Origin: Fibrobacter sp.
Lineage (GTDB): Bacteria; Fibrobacterota; Chitinivibrionia; Chitinivibrionales; Chitinispirillaceae
Assembly: GCA_012523595.1 (NCBI GenBank)
Contig: JAAYIG010000137.1
Coordinates: 1 to 64,000 of the forward strand
Length of the DNA: 64,000 nucleotides
Reading direction: 5' to 3'
The notes below the pieces were generated by a model. It saw only the letters and a list, made by a program, of their open reading frames with translations, had not been told where the DNA came from and made no database searches. Of the stretch, positions 1 to 9,247 are shown one piece after another. Numbering within the stretch: position 1 is the first letter of the stretch; each line of letters opens with the position of its first letter. A program made the translations under genes and the position numbers.

Positions 1-94
1 TCACTACCATCCCATAGGTTTTCAGAAAAGTTGACAAAGTAGCTGGTCACATGACATGTTAAGGTTCTACTACAAACTTTAACAGGAGTGTCTA

Positions 95-1312
95 ATGCAA
101 CCAGCCAAACATAAATTTACTATTTTCAAGCAGATTGTGGAAATGATTCCATCATATCTTGTACCCAAACTTGCCCGGAAGCACGATGTAGAAAAACGAT
201 GCCGAACATTTTCAGCATGGAGTCATGTTGTTTCAATGCTTTTTGCTCACCAGTCACATGCTTTGAGTCTTAATGATATTGCAGATACTTTGCGATTTCA
301 TAAAGGTGCGCTATCGACACTGCGTAATGCTACACCACCAAGTCGTAATGGATTATCGCATGCTAATCGTGTTCGCCCTGCATCCATGGCCAAAGAATTA
401 TTCCACGAAGTCCTTCGTTATTTAACCAATAGGTTTCCACAGTTCGGTCGAATTGATACCACATTCAAATTACCACGGAAAATCAAACGGACAATTAATC
501 TGGTTGATTCTACAACTATACAGCTATTCGCTAATTGTATGAGCTGGGCGAAACATCGTCGCCGTAAGGCAGCCGCAAAATGCCATATGCTTCTTGATGC
601 TCAGACATTTCTTCCAAGATTCGCCGTAGTCAAAAATGCCAAGTCCCATGATGCTGTAATGGCAAAAACATTGTGCAGCGGGCTTAAAGATGGAGAATTT
701 GTCGTATTTGATAAAGCGTATGTTGATTTTTCACATCTCTTCGAGCTTATGCAACGGGGAATTCTTTGGATTAGCAGATCGAAAACAAATATGGCCTATA
801 GAATAGTGAAAAAATTAAAGATCACGAATAGAAGTATCATTGTAGATGCAAAGATAAAACTAACTGGAATCAAGAGCAGTCAATTGTATCCCGAATGTTT
901 CCGTTTGATTATCGCTGATGTAATCAGAGATGGTAAGATAGTTAGAATGGAATTTATTACCGATGATTTTGAGCTTGCAGCATCAACGATCTGTGATCTT
1001 TATAAAGCCCGTTGGGATATCGAAATATTTTTTAAGCAGCTAAAGCAGACACTCAAGCTCTCCGATTTCCTTGGGTATAATGAAAATGCAGTACAATGGC
1101 AAATATGGATGGCATTGCTGACCTATGTTCTAATGAGATTTATTGCGTATACAAGTAAATGGAAAGGGACCTTTGCCCGTTTATTTACAGTATTACGTGG
1201 TATATTATGGAACAGACTGGCATTACAGAGTGTGCTTGATTGTTGTGGGACAGCAGAGAAACAACTTCGAATGTGTATGCAACCTCAACAACTTTATTTG
1301 GCACTATTTTAA
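95..1312 (+). CDS. IS4-family DDE transposase
   Basis: The 405-residue transposase has an N-terminal region resembling DUF4372 (about residues 1-75) followed by a DDE catalytic domain. Candidate catalytic residues are D138 in VDST, an Asp at 206 or 211 in FDKAYVDF, and E310. E310 lies in a complete Y-x2-R-x3-E-x6-K signature (Y303, R306, E310, K317), which is diagnostic for IS4-type enzymes. An AGGAG ribosome-binding site stands just ahead of the ATG. The gene is full length with no frameshift, so the element may still be active. Confidence 0.93.
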   Translation: MQPAKHKFTIFKQIVEMIPSYLVPKLARKHDVEKRCRTFSAWSHVVSMLFAHQSHALSLNDIADTLRFHKGALSTLRNATPPSRNGLSHANRVRPASMAKELFHEVLRYLTNRFPQFGRIDTTFKLPRKIKRTINLVDSTTIQLFANCMSWAKHRRRKAAAKCHMLLDAQTFLPRFAVVKNAKSHDAVMAKTLCSGLKDGEFVVFDKAYVDFSHLFELMQRGILWISRSKTNMAYRIVKKLKITNRSIIVDAKIKLTGIKSSQLYPECFRLIIADVIRDGKIVRMEFITDDFELAASTICDLYKARWDIEIFFKQLKQTLKLSDFLGYNENAVQWQIWMALLTYVLMRFIAYTSKWKGTFARLFTVLRGILWNRLALQSVLDCCGTAEKQLRMCMQPQQLYLALF

Positions 1313-1424
1313 GAGAATTCTATGGGACAGCAGTATATCAATTACAATCATTGTAAATCAAAATGTGTGAACTTCCTAAAACAGAAATGAGTTATAAAAT
1401 GCTGAATATTAAGGGCTTTTTGCT

Positions 1425-2243
1425 TTAAAACAGTTTAAACTGATAAGATATGGGATGGTAGTGATCCGGTTTTGTAAATCTAATATCAGCACCGTCACTT
1501 CCAGCCTGCCCAAAATCGAAGTTATCCTTATTCAATCTGATCAGTAACGGAAACTCATATATGTCCCCGTTTATCTCTGCACCTGTGGGGGAAGTGTTAA
1601 GATAAATCCGCTGGTTGAACTTCCACTGGTGATTTGCAAGTATAACTGTGTCATCCGGAGTGACCTCAACATCTCTTCTGATTACAAACGATGAATCCCT
1701 GTCTGTCCATGATTGTAGGATTTCAGGAATTACTCCGGGTGGTACCGATTCAATAATCACCTCATTATTTCCACTTTCTATCATTGAATACAGTGATGTA
1801 CCGGGAATATAGACGTAACTGTTTGGTTCAGTAATATTGTCAGTGAATACAATTCTGATAGTTCCTGTTTTCTCAAGTTCAGCATCAGGGGCAAATACTG
1901 TATCTTTGGATATGTTTACATCTGTGATTATTGCCGCTGTGGCTGTACGACTGCTTCGGGCATTAATGGTATATCCGCCTTCAACTATCCGGGTAAACGA
2001 GTATGTGCCGTTTTCATCAGTAGTATCGATCAGACTTGAGGGCAGGGGACCGTCTTTAATGATATCGAAAGACTCCGGAATAAGCTGAACGACAGCATCC
2101 GGTTCCGGCGTTTTGTCCGGATTCAAGACACTGCCTGCAAGGCAGTTAATTGTCTCTGAGCCGGTTCCTACTGTTTTGTCAACCGCACAGGATAAGAGCA
2201 GGAAGACGGGGAATATCAATACTGATGAGATGCTGTTTTTCAT
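1425..2243 (-). CDS. Lipoprotein with DUF2341-like domain, 3' end replaced by the IS
   Basis: A predicted lipoprotein: the signal peptide ends in LLSC, with the acylated Cys near residue 20. After it comes a carboxypeptidase-regulatory-like beta fold (about residues 30-105). The C-terminal part has the start of a DUF2341 domain, recognisable from FPLLIRL and the NFDFGQAGSDGADIRF stretch. The domain breaks off and the last 12 residues (HYHPISYQFKLF) come from the IS terminal repeat, so the protein is truncated. In intact relatives a LamG-like domain often follows. A TTG at 2252 overlapping the upstream stop is an alternative start; I chose the ATG at 2243. It is coupled to the TIGR02147 gene upstream. 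Confidence 0.75.
   Translation of the reverse strand: MKNSISSVLIFPVFLLLSCAVDKTVGTGSETINCLAGSVLNPDKTPEPDAVVQLIPESFDIIKDGPLPSSLIDTTDENGTYSFTRIVEGGYTINARSSRTATAAIITDVNISKDTVFAPDAELEKTGTIRIVFTDNITEPNSYVYIPGTSLYSMIESGNNEVIIESVPPGVIPEILQSWTDRDSSFVIRRDVEVTPDDTVILANHQWKFNQRIYLNTSPTGAEINGDIYEFPLLIRLNKDNFDFGQAGSDGADIRFTKPDHYHPISYQFKLF
1449..1464. repeat. Right terminal inverted repeat of the IS element
   Basis: This is the exact reverse complement of bases 1-16. On the minus strand it is translated as the last dozen residues of the interrupted lipoprotein reading frame, which places the insertion junction at 1464/1465. Confidence 0.85.
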
Positions 2244-2248
2244 TTTTT

Positions 2249-3058
2249 TCAATCTGATAAAGGGAAGAGCTGAATATTCAACTGGTATACTTTTTCAGAA
2301 TTTTTCTCTTCTTTTGCCAGCTTCAGTGAGTTTTCTCTGAATATTTTGATCATTTCATTGAGTTTTTCAAGAGTATCTTCGGATACAGTGATGGTGACAG
2401 TGGAAATATTGCGTTTTTCTTTTGGATGGCGGCTGAGAGATTCTCCTGCAAGTCGAATAGTCTCAAGCTGGAAAGCCCTGATTGCTGCTGTTCGCACGGG
2501 TTCACCTGTAGTGATAATCTGCTTTGTCGGAGTATAGAACCCATCCGGATTTCTCTTTATAAGCTCCAGTTTTTCCAGTAATGCAATTGCTTTTCTGGTT
2601 TCATTTTCGGTAATTGGAGGGCTGATTTTCGTGGCAAGTGCCTTGTAATCATCTGAAAAGGGAAAAAAATCCAGAAGAGAGAGGACTGCTGTATAATACC
2701 ACTTAGTATAGAATTCATACTTATTCGATTCCAGCACCTCAGCTTTGACTCCTTTAAGAGCCAGAAGCTTATCAAAGAACATTTTGTATTCTCGTTCAGA
2801 CTTTGCCTTATTGAACCTTATCAGAGTTTCGAAATATTCCGCATCACTGTCTTTCAGATCACAGAATTTTATAAGAGGCTGAATCGTGTTTTCTCCAACA
2901 TGACGTTGTTTTTGGAATATCTTGGCCAGGTGTGAGGGGTCGATAGAGAGCTTATTTCCCATGTACCTGAACGAGAAATAGGGTTTCTGATTCTTGTTTT
3001 CCTCGTAAAAATCCCTGAGGAAATCTCTGTATTCCATATATTCTTTTAATGGCCTCAT
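2249..3058 (-). CDS. TIGR02147 family protein
   Basis: A predicted cytoplasmic protein of about 269 residues matching the TIGR02147 family, known mainly from Fibrobacter-type genomes. Typical features are the N-terminal YRDFLRDFYEENK segment, an HTH-like FSFRYMGNKLSIDPSHLAKIF region, and a central winged-helix-like part (NETRKAIALLEKLELI). The likely role is transcriptional regulation, but no target has been shown. The ATG at 3058 was preferred over one 29 codons upstream because family members start with a short tail before the YxDFLxDFY motif. Its stop overlaps the candidate TTG start of the next lipoprotein, indicating coupling. Confidence 0.8.
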   Translation of the reverse strand: MRPLKEYMEYRDFLRDFYEENKNQKPYFSFRYMGNKLSIDPSHLAKIFQKQRHVGENTIQPLIKFCDLKDSDAEYFETLIRFNKAKSEREYKMFFDKLLALKGVKAEVLESNKYEFYTKWYYTAVLSLLDFFPFSDDYKALATKISPPITENETRKAIALLEKLELIKRNPDGFYTPTKQIITTGEPVRTAAIRAFQLETIRLAGESLSRHPKEKRNISTVTITVSEDTLEKLNEMIKIFRENSLKLAKEEKNSEKVYQLNIQLFPLSD

Positions 3059-3286
3059 ATATTCCAAATATAATCGGGAATAGATCAATAACCCTTTTAT
3101 GCTCTGGATTGAAGAGAAAATCCGTTGGCCGGAATGCCCACGCATTTCTCAAATTATACAGCGGTTCAGATGAATTTTTAAATGAGAATAAACCAGAGGG
3201 TGAGCCTCAGAATTGTTGAGCACGGTAAGATGTCTAATCTTTCGGTGTTTCTCAGTAATACTCAATAACACAAAACAAAGGAAAGA

Positions 3287-4642
3287 TCATTCAATCACGA
3301 ACTTTCCTGTGTTGACAAGATTTCCGCTGTTACCTGTAACCTGGTAGATTATAGTTTTATGTGAAGTGATTCGTGACTTTGAAAGATTCTTTCCGGCAGC
3401 TCCCTTCAGAATCAGTTTTCCCTGCATGTCAAACACTTTGACCGTGTAACCGCTTTTCAGGTGTCCTGGACGGAAAAGGTCTGCAGGGGTAAATTTATCT
3501 TCCTGAGAGTTTCTGATCTTATTTGTCGAAGTGCCGGGACACTCGAAGTCAACCATCGATGCATGTGCATCGCGGAAGGCCTTGAGAGCCGATTTGCAGT
3601 TGTCCCATGTCCCATGTCCGTCATTGGCATAGTAGGACCATGGCATTATGCCTGCGTATCCGTTCTGGTAAGCATTGTTTACCATCTCTTCTACTGTATA
3701 CTTTCCTGTCATCGCGGGGGACTCTCCCACTATAGTCGGCTTGTCAAGTTCCCAGAATGTCACGGTCTTCCCCGGTTGGAAAGGATCATACCCCCAGTCA
3801 GGGTTGAACATCCAGTCATAGTAGTGTACCTGATAAAAGTCCAGATATGCTTCCGGTTTATTGTATGCAGCTTTCAGAAAAGAATCACTCCAGTAATGTG
3901 CTTCGGCCGGAGGCTGCTTTGATGAGTGCCATTTAAGACATGCAGATCCCACGGTTACCATCTTGTCAGAGTGAAGGTGTATTGCTTCCGCGATCATGGC
4001 ACAGAATCTTGCCATCTCAACAGCACTGACCTTCTGCACGGTGGTTCCTGGACCCTCAATACTCCACTCAGGTTCATTTATTACCTCCCAGGCAAAAAGA
4101 TTGCAGGTGTTGGCAAATCTCTGCACCATGGGGATAAGGGCATTGTTGATATATGATCTTGTTTTGAGAGTGTCCTGAATAAGATCTGCATGCATTCCGG
4201 CATACATTCCGGCTTCTGATTTGAAATCTTTTGTCATGTCAAAAGACCACAGACACGGCATCACCATCACATTGTTCTCTGCGGCAATGGAGAAGATATC
4301 CTCCATATCGGAAAGAAAGTTTTCATCGAGGCCGGTAACAAAACCGTTTTCATCAAATTCCGGTGTTGACCTTCCATCACAATGGACCCACCACCGGACA
4401 CAGTTTACACCGTAAGTCTTGCATTCCTGAAAGAATGTGGAGAAGAAGTCCCGGTCATAAAGCGGTCCCCACTCGTAATGTGTCCCGGCATCGGTACCAA
4501 AGGCGTTCCAGGGGACATTTATTCCGTTGATGTAGTAGTCTTTACCATTGTACTTGATGGTACCGGCAGGCTGGGCTGACACCGCAGCGATTGTAAAGAG
4601 AATCAAAACAGAAATGTTTCTTAAGATACGTATGGAATTCAT
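3287..4642 (-). CDS. Secreted glycoside hydrolase family 5 (mannanase/cellulase-like)
   Basis: A 451-residue secreted enzyme with a signal peptide ending near AVSAQ (residue 24). The TIM-barrel GH5 domain spans about 30-365. The acid/base Glu is E190 in WEVINEPEW, and the nucleophile is probably E307 in PTIVGESPA. The overall pattern (RWWVHCDG, HYYDWMF, PWSYYANDG) looks closer to beta-mannanase or mannosidase subgroups than to classic endoglucanases, but substrate is not decided. The last 60 residues form a beta-rich tail (YTVKVFDMQGKLI) resembling C-terminal sorting or attachment domains. A strong AAAGGAG site precedes the ATG. Confidence 0.88.
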   Translation of the reverse strand: MNSIRILRNISVLILFTIAAVSAQPAGTIKYNGKDYYINGINVPWNAFGTDAGTHYEWGPLYDRDFFSTFFQECKTYGVNCVRWWVHCDGRSTPEFDENGFVTGLDENFLSDMEDIFSIAAENNVMVMPCLWSFDMTKDFKSEAGMYAGMHADLIQDTLKTRSYINNALIPMVQRFANTCNLFAWEVINEPEWSIEGPGTTVQKVSAVEMARFCAMIAEAIHLHSDKMVTVGSACLKWHSSKQPPAEAHYWSDSFLKAAYNKPEAYLDFYQVHYYDWMFNPDWGYDPFQPGKTVTFWELDKPTIVGESPAMTGKYTVEEMVNNAYQNGYAGIMPWSYYANDGHGTWDNCKSALKAFRDAHASMVDFECPGTSTNKIRNSQEDKFTPADLFRPGHLKSGYTVKVFDMQGKLILKGAAGKNLSKSRITSHKTIIYQVTGNSGNLVNTGKFVIE

Positions 4643-4654
4643 TGCTGCTCCTTT

Positions 4655-4751
4655 ATGCCTGTTTTCACAGGCTGACGCTTTCGGGGTGACGTGTGTTAGT
4701 TACAAGGCATACACTTACCTTTGTGTCGTTCCTGCGAAAGCAGAAACCCAG
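4655..4751. repeat. REP-like dispersed palindromic repeat, copy 1
   Basis: This copy holds two related palindromic modules. The first is TGCCTGTTTTCACAGGC followed by a CGCTTTCGGG/GACGTGTGT tail; the second is the GTCGTTCCTGCGAAAGCAG type. The same two modules recur at 15703-15805 in the opposite order. Each module is roughly the inverted, diverged form of the other, like a REP doublet. No coding potential was seen in the gap between the GH5 and peptidase genes. Confidence 0.75.
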
Positions 4752-4868
4752 CCTTATACCATTGTAAATATAAAACAATTAGGAAGTCCAGTCAGAATCC
4801 TTCGGGAGAGCCGTGTGAATGAAAAGAGGAAAGGAGAAAAATTTGATGCAAAGACACAGAGAACGCTG

Positions 4869-5960
4869 TTAAAAAAGAAATCTCTGGCCCAGATCTCCTG
4901 TTTCTTCTTTATACTTTGGCACATCGTTGCGGACAAGAGGAAGAGTGACTGATTGTATGATCATCCCCATAACCAGCTTTGTCGCATCGATCAGATCACT
5001 TATTGAGACATATTCTGCCTCTGTCAGATTCTTCTTAAAGTTGCGGTTATGATAGTTTCCCAGTGGAATACTTATGGCTCCACAGGAATAACCAAACTGG
5101 TTAAACACCGTTCCCTCACACTGTCCGGCATCCATGAGTTTTCTCTGAAACCGGAAATTCTTGTCAAGTAGCTGGAGCGATTTTGCTGTGGAAACCATAA
5201 AATCAGTTATTGCAGGAGTAAAGACAGAGCGTGAGTCCCCGACTCTTATTACAACACCATCACCGATCCGGGCCCCAGGAAGTTCCCTGCTGGTTTCAAC
5301 AGATATGGGTATTGCCCGGGAAGGAAGGGTCATGTGAGAGCAAAGGTATTTGGCACCATGGAGCCCAGCCTCTTCTGCGACAGTGAAAACTGCGCCGAAA
5401 GGGAGAGGCATTTTATATAAGCGCTCTATCACATCCAGAATTATTGCACACCCGATAAGGTCATCACAACTTCGTGAAAAGAGAATATCTTCTTCCACCC
5501 GAAAGGTATCAAAATTCCACATTCCTATGTTTCCTATTTCAGCAGGGCCTTCCATTTTCAATAATGCCCTTCTGGCATGTTCCTTTGATGCCTTGCTCCA
5601 TGATATTGCTTCAGCTCTTACCTCACCATTTGAGGTGAAAAAGGTCACAGGTGCAGCCTTGAACCTTTCTGGATCCCATCCACCATAAAAGAGTGCTTCT
5701 GCAGTTCCATCCGGGTAGGTTTTTTCCAGGATAAAACCCGGATGATCAGTATGGGCGACAAAATACAGTGGTTTTGAATCTTTGCGATTTGGATGAATAA
5801 TCAGATTTCCGAAATCATCTATCTTGAAAGGAACATTTCTCTTTTTACAGTAGTCGGCAATAAACTCCCGGACGTGATGCTCTCTGAATGGGGCTGTTGG
5901 GCAGGAGAGCAATCCTTTGATCGTTTCGAGTAGTGATTTTGGGATTTTTTCCGCTTCCAT
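4869..5960 (-). CDS. M42-family metallo-aminopeptidase-like protein
   Basis: A 363-residue cytoplasmic metallopeptidase of the M42/M20 clan. Visible metal and catalytic motifs are H70 and D72 in VAHTDHPGF, the Asp pair at 166-167 in SCDDLIG, and E196-E197 in VAEEAGLHGAKY. A further His-containing segment (GNYHNRN) lies near the C-terminus. It probably trims N-terminal residues from peptides. The open frame extends upstream across the neighbouring gene, but the ATG at 5960 has an AAGG ribosome-binding site and begins exactly where family similarity starts. Confidence 0.85.
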   Translation of the reverse strand: MEAEKIPKSLLETIKGLLSCPTAPFREHHVREFIADYCKKRNVPFKIDDFGNLIIHPNRKDSKPLYFVAHTDHPGFILEKTYPDGTAEALFYGGWDPERFKAAPVTFFTSNGEVRAEAISWSKASKEHARRALLKMEGPAEIGNIGMWNFDTFRVEEDILFSRSCDDLIGCAIILDVIERLYKMPLPFGAVFTVAEEAGLHGAKYLCSHMTLPSRAIPISVETSRELPGARIGDGVVIRVGDSRSVFTPAITDFMVSTAKSLQLLDKNFRFQRKLMDAGQCEGTVFNQFGYSCGAISIPLGNYHNRNFKKNLTEAEYVSISDLIDATKLVMGMIIQSVTLPLVRNDVPKYKEETGDLGQRFLF

Positions 5961-6156
5961 TTTACCTTCGTAACAGTTTTGAGATAGGTGATTTGGCGAC
6001 TGTTTTTTACCTTTATACATGTTGATTTTAATATAGCATTTCTTGTGGTATCGGGTGAATCCTAAATTGCGAAGAAGGATTTCGAGAAACCATAATAACA
6101 GGTTTGTGATTTGCAGTGATAAAATTGCCGTAATCCGGTATTTCTGTGTTTTAGCT

Positions 6157-7821
6157 ATGGAAAATAAAAAAGAAAAATCATCCGGGATATTTTCTTCAGC
6201 CTGGTTTTCCCTCAGAGGCCGGTATCTGTCTCCCTGGGAATTCCGTGTGAGGCTTCTGGTCTCTTTTTTACTTACCATTGCGGTGCTTATTCTCAGCCCT
6301 GCTTTATCAGAACTGTTTCCATCCCTGAGACTGTCATTTACCGGGGACATCTGGGTATTGCTTTTTGCTTCACTCCTTCTTTTTGTTCTGGGATTTCTTG
6401 TCCTTTTTAAAGGTACAGAAGCTGAACTCAAATCCAGGAAGCCAGGGATGATGGTTCTTTACCTGCTGGCAATTTCCGCTCTTTTTGTTTATAGTGTTAT
6501 CGTTTTATTTAAGACGCCTGAAATTTCGCTTTTCTGGGAGATGGCGATTCTGATCGATATTTTTCTTGTCAGTGAGCGGGTACTTGATCCTCTTCCTTTG
6601 GCTTCCCGGAGAGAGGAATCCCGGATTGGTGTTTATCGGTTATCTGACCTGAGTTCATCACTGCTGACAATCGTAACGGTTTTCATCGCGGTGTTGAGCT
6701 TTATTATCTGGTATGTGATTCTCAGGAATGATTTCTCCTTTTGTTTTCAGAGGGCAGTATCGGTTCTGGTAATAGTTTCACCTCAGGCATTCAGTATATC
6801 TGCACTGCTTGTAATGACAATCTGCAATGCGAGACTTGCGGGCAGAGGAATAATGGTGGTAAGCAGTGAGGCACTGGAGCGTGCCCGCAGAATTGGAGCG
6901 GTTGTGTTCTCTAAAACCGGAATTCTTACCGAGGGAAGATACGGGGTAGCTGATATAGAGATATTCAATCCAGGGATGAGCAGGGATGATCTGGTCAAGT
7001 ACGCAGCCAGTGTGGAGGTCCACTCGAAACATCCTGTGGCCCGGGGGGTAGTGGAGTTTGCGGGTGATGTTTTCCCCGTAACCGGTTACCGTCACATACC
7101 TGGCAGGGGAGTCATGGCAAAAGTGCAGAACAGACAGGTGCATGTTGTGACCTCCTCTTATCTTTCAGAGCACAAGATCCGTTTTGATGTGAACCGGCTT
7201 CAAAGGATGAAGCAGGGAGGGAGGACAGTGCTTTATGTGCTTATTGAAAACGAGGTTTACGGGGCGATTATCCTCTCCGATGTTATACGTGCTCAGTCGA
7301 GGACAGCAGTGAGCAGCCTGAAGGCTATGGGGGTAAAGGCATTTGGTTTGACTGCGGACAGCCGTTCGGTGATGTCTTTTATTTCCGGTGAGCTTCATCT
7401 TGACGGCTTTTTTGCTGATGTTTCTCCGGGAGAGAAGGTATCGAAGATACAGGAGGTGCAATACGGGGGGATCATTACTGCGATGATGGGAAAGGCACCG
7501 GAAGATGCAGAACCGCTTGCCCGGGCTGATATAAGTTGTCCGGCGGGTACTCAGAGTTCTGAGGCTTCCACCAGGGCAGATATGGTCTTTGTCAATATAA
7601 ATCCACTCGATATGGTGACCATAATAAAGGCTTCAAAGTCCCTTCGCAGGAAGATACTTGAGAATCTGGGGTGGAGTTTTTTCTTTAATATGCTTGCCTT
7701 GCTGCTTGCCTCAGGGGCAATTCCCGCAGGGGTACATGTTAACCCTGTGGCGGCCTCACTTCTGATGGTGTTCAGTGTCCTTATTGTAATTCTCAATTCT
7801 CGAAGACTTGAGATCAACTGA
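6157..7821 (+). CDS. P1B-type ATPase-like protein lacking all catalytic motifs
   Basis: A 554-residue membrane protein built like a CopB-type P1B ATPase. The early membrane part (RKPGMMVLYLLAISALF, then FWEMAILIDIFL) is clear. The actuator domain with TGES is missing: the membrane segment runs straight on towards the ion-site helix. There CPC is replaced by SPQ (208-210). The phosphorylation motif DKTGT reads SKTGI (252-256), so the phosphorylated Asp is Ser. TGDN reads TADS (399-402), and GDGxND reads GKAPED (445-450). The nucleotide-domain HP pair (292-293) survives. The frame is intact, so it is not a simple pseudogene. A TTG start at 6043 is possible, but the ATG at 6157 fits better. Confidence 0.82.
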   Translation: MENKKEKSSGIFSSAWFSLRGRYLSPWEFRVRLLVSFLLTIAVLILSPALSELFPSLRLSFTGDIWVLLFASLLLFVLGFLVLFKGTEAELKSRKPGMMVLYLLAISALFVYSVIVLFKTPEISLFWEMAILIDIFLVSERVLDPLPLASRREESRIGVYRLSDLSSSLLTIVTVFIAVLSFIIWYVILRNDFSFCFQRAVSVLVIVSPQAFSISALLVMTICNARLAGRGIMVVSSEALERARRIGAVVFSKTGILTEGRYGVADIEIFNPGMSRDDLVKYAASVEVHSKHPVARGVVEFAGDVFPVTGYRHIPGRGVMAKVQNRQVHVVTSSYLSEHKIRFDVNRLQRMKQGGRTVLYVLIENEVYGAIILSDVIRAQSRTAVSSLKAMGVKAFGLTADSRSVMSFISGELHLDGFFADVSPGEKVSKIQEVQYGGIITAMMGKAPEDAEPLARADISCPAGTQSSEASTRADMVFVNINPLDMVTIIKASKSLRRKILENLGWSFFFNMLALLLASGAIPAGVHVNPVAASLLMVFSVLIVILNSRRLEIN

Positions 7822-7826
7822 GAGGT

Positions 7827-8066
7827 CTATCTTTGAAACACCTGAATAACAAACAGTGCCAGCAGGATCAGGGCGAGAAGCGCACCGGCTACTCTCAAGA
7901 CAATTTCAGCCACTCTGGTATTGGAATGATTCCTGCGGGCGTAATCATCAGTTGAAAGCCGCCGTTTAAGGTTTTCATCTTTCCGGGGTGGACCAGGTTT
8001 TTTCTCCGGGGGTTTATTGGAGAGTATCTCTCTGAGGCCATTCTCAAATTCATCTTTATTATTCAT
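7827..8066 (-). CDS. Small single-pass membrane protein
   Basis: A 79-residue protein of unknown function with a charged, proline- and lysine-rich N-terminal half and one C-terminal membrane helix (about residues 52-75, VAEIVLRVAGALLALILLALFVI). The ATG at 8066 lies at proper distance from an AAAGGA site; an ATG three codons upstream is too close to it. It converges with the P-type ATPase-like gene, only 5 bp away. Confidence 0.6.
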   Translation of the reverse strand: MNNKDEFENGLREILSNKPPEKKPGPPRKDENLKRRLSTDDYARRNHSNTRVAEIVLRVAGALLALILLALFVIQVFQR

Positions 8067-8389
8067 TATGATCATGTCCTTTGCTGAGTGTTAATGTCCG
8101 GAGCAGGCTGATTCTAAAATTTAATAATTAACAATAGTATAAGGCTTGGAAATAGGAGTCTAACGCGGATACGTGGAGAGAGCAGGCTGTTGTGGCTTAA
8201 TTTATTGAACTCAATATTGTAGATCGCAAATCGTAGAGCTATGAATGCAAGTATCTGATTTGCTTCCAGGTGCATCTTGAGTGAAACCCGTGAAATATTT
8301 TTTTTTAGCCTTGACCTTAAAAACAAGTTTTGGTTATTTTAACTTTCTTAGGTAACACAATAATCTGTAACAAAATACTGAAATAAGGG
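8067..8389. other. Intergenic gap with a possible promoter only
   Basis: An AT-rich gap between divergent genes. I see no gene or RNA. A TTGACC ... TATTTT pair about 18 bp apart near 8310-8340 could be a sigma-70-type promoter for the downstream phosphoesterase and mannose genes. Confidence 0.35.
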
Positions 8390-9247
8390 ATGTATCCAGA
8401 ATCGGTATCCTGTAAAAAAAAAGTAGATCTTCATATCCATACTGTTCATTCTGACGGTACAAGCACTGTCAAAGAGATAGTGGAAGTTGCATACCTCCAG
8501 GGGTTGAAGGCTGTTTCCATTACGGACCATGACTGCACAGATGCTTACCCGTTAGCGCAGGAACTGGGTGGTGAGGTCGGTATTGAGGTTATTCCCGGAG
8601 TTGAGCTGTCAAGTGAAGTCGAAGGAACCGATATCCATATACTTGGTTATTACATAGATCCCGAAAATCCTGCCTTCAGCCGTAAGCTTAAAGAGATGAA
8701 AGATGCCCGGTATGTTCGCGCCAAGAAGATTGTGGCCAATCTCAATAAACAGGGCATCGATCTGAGATTTGACACTGTTCTCAGTATTGCTGGAGTGGGT
8801 GCGATCGGACGGCCGCACATAGCATCGGCGATGCTCAAGGAGGAACTGGTTTATTCCTTTCGTGAGGCATTTGATAAATATATCGGCTATGGCCTTCCTG
8901 CTTATGTTGAAAAGCTCAAGATGAGTCCCAAAGATGTTTTTGATTTGATCAGGAATGCCGGGGGTATTCCTGTGCTGGCGCATCCAGGGGTCACGCAGGT
9001 TGATGAACGGATTCCAGAATTTGTGCGTGACGGGTTGATGGGGATCGAGGTTTTTCACACAGAGCATCCCTCCTGCGCTGAACGTCACTACATGCGCATT
9101 GCAAAAAAGTACAATCTTGCTTTTACCGGCGGCTCCGATTTTCATAACAACAATCATAATAAATCTGAACTTGGATCACCTGCAGTTCCGTATCAAGCGG
9201 TTAATAGTTTGAAAGAGAAACTGGGTATACCGGTTCAAGAGGTATAA
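8390..9247 (+). CDS. PHP-domain phosphoesterase (RNase AM / YciV-like)
   Basis: A 285-residue PHP-domain metal-dependent phosphoesterase. The four PHP motifs are visible: DLHIHTVHSDG near the start, SITDHDCTD, PGVELSSEV, then AHPG and a final GSDFHNNN. Relatives act as 5'-3' exoribonucleases or as 3',5'-nucleoside bisphosphate phosphatases. Its stop abuts the ATG of the mannose-1-phosphate guanylyltransferase gene (TAAATG), so the two are co-transcribed. An AAGGG stretch sits very close to the chosen ATG. Confidence 0.85.
   Translation: MYPESVSCKKKVDLHIHTVHSDGTSTVKEIVEVAYLQGLKAVSITDHDCTDAYPLAQELGGEVGIEVIPGVELSSEVEGTDIHILGYYIDPENPAFSRKLKEMKDARYVRAKKIVANLNKQGIDLRFDTVLSIAGVGAIGRPHIASAMLKEELVYSFREAFDKYIGYGLPAYVEKLKMSPKDVFDLIRNAGGIPVLAHPGVTQVDERIPEFVRDGLMGIEVFHTEHPSCAERHYMRIAKKYNLAFTGGSDFHNNNHNKSELGSPAVPYQAVNSLKEKLGIPVQEV

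Larger units (their letters stand above)
1..1464 (+). mobile_element. IS4-family insertion sequence, apparently complete
   Basis: Bases 1-16 and 1449-1464 are a perfect 16-bp inverted repeat (TCACTACCATCCCATA and its complement), enclosing one intact transposase gene. The size of about 1.46 kb and the DDE transposase fit the IS4 family. The right end lies inside the 3' part of a lipoprotein gene, so the element interrupts it. The left end coincides with window base 1, so the left flank and any target-site duplication cannot be seen, and the true terminal repeat could be slightly longer. Confidence 0.85.

Noticed and set aside
1143-1370. Second small frame at the end of the transposase gene
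   Set aside because: It overlaps the transposase in another frame and lacks signals; IS4 elements do not need a frameshift product.
5961-6431. N-terminal extension of the M42 peptidase frame
   Set aside because: It overlaps the divergent P-type ATPase-like gene, lacks peptidase similarity, and a good start with AAGG exists at 5960.
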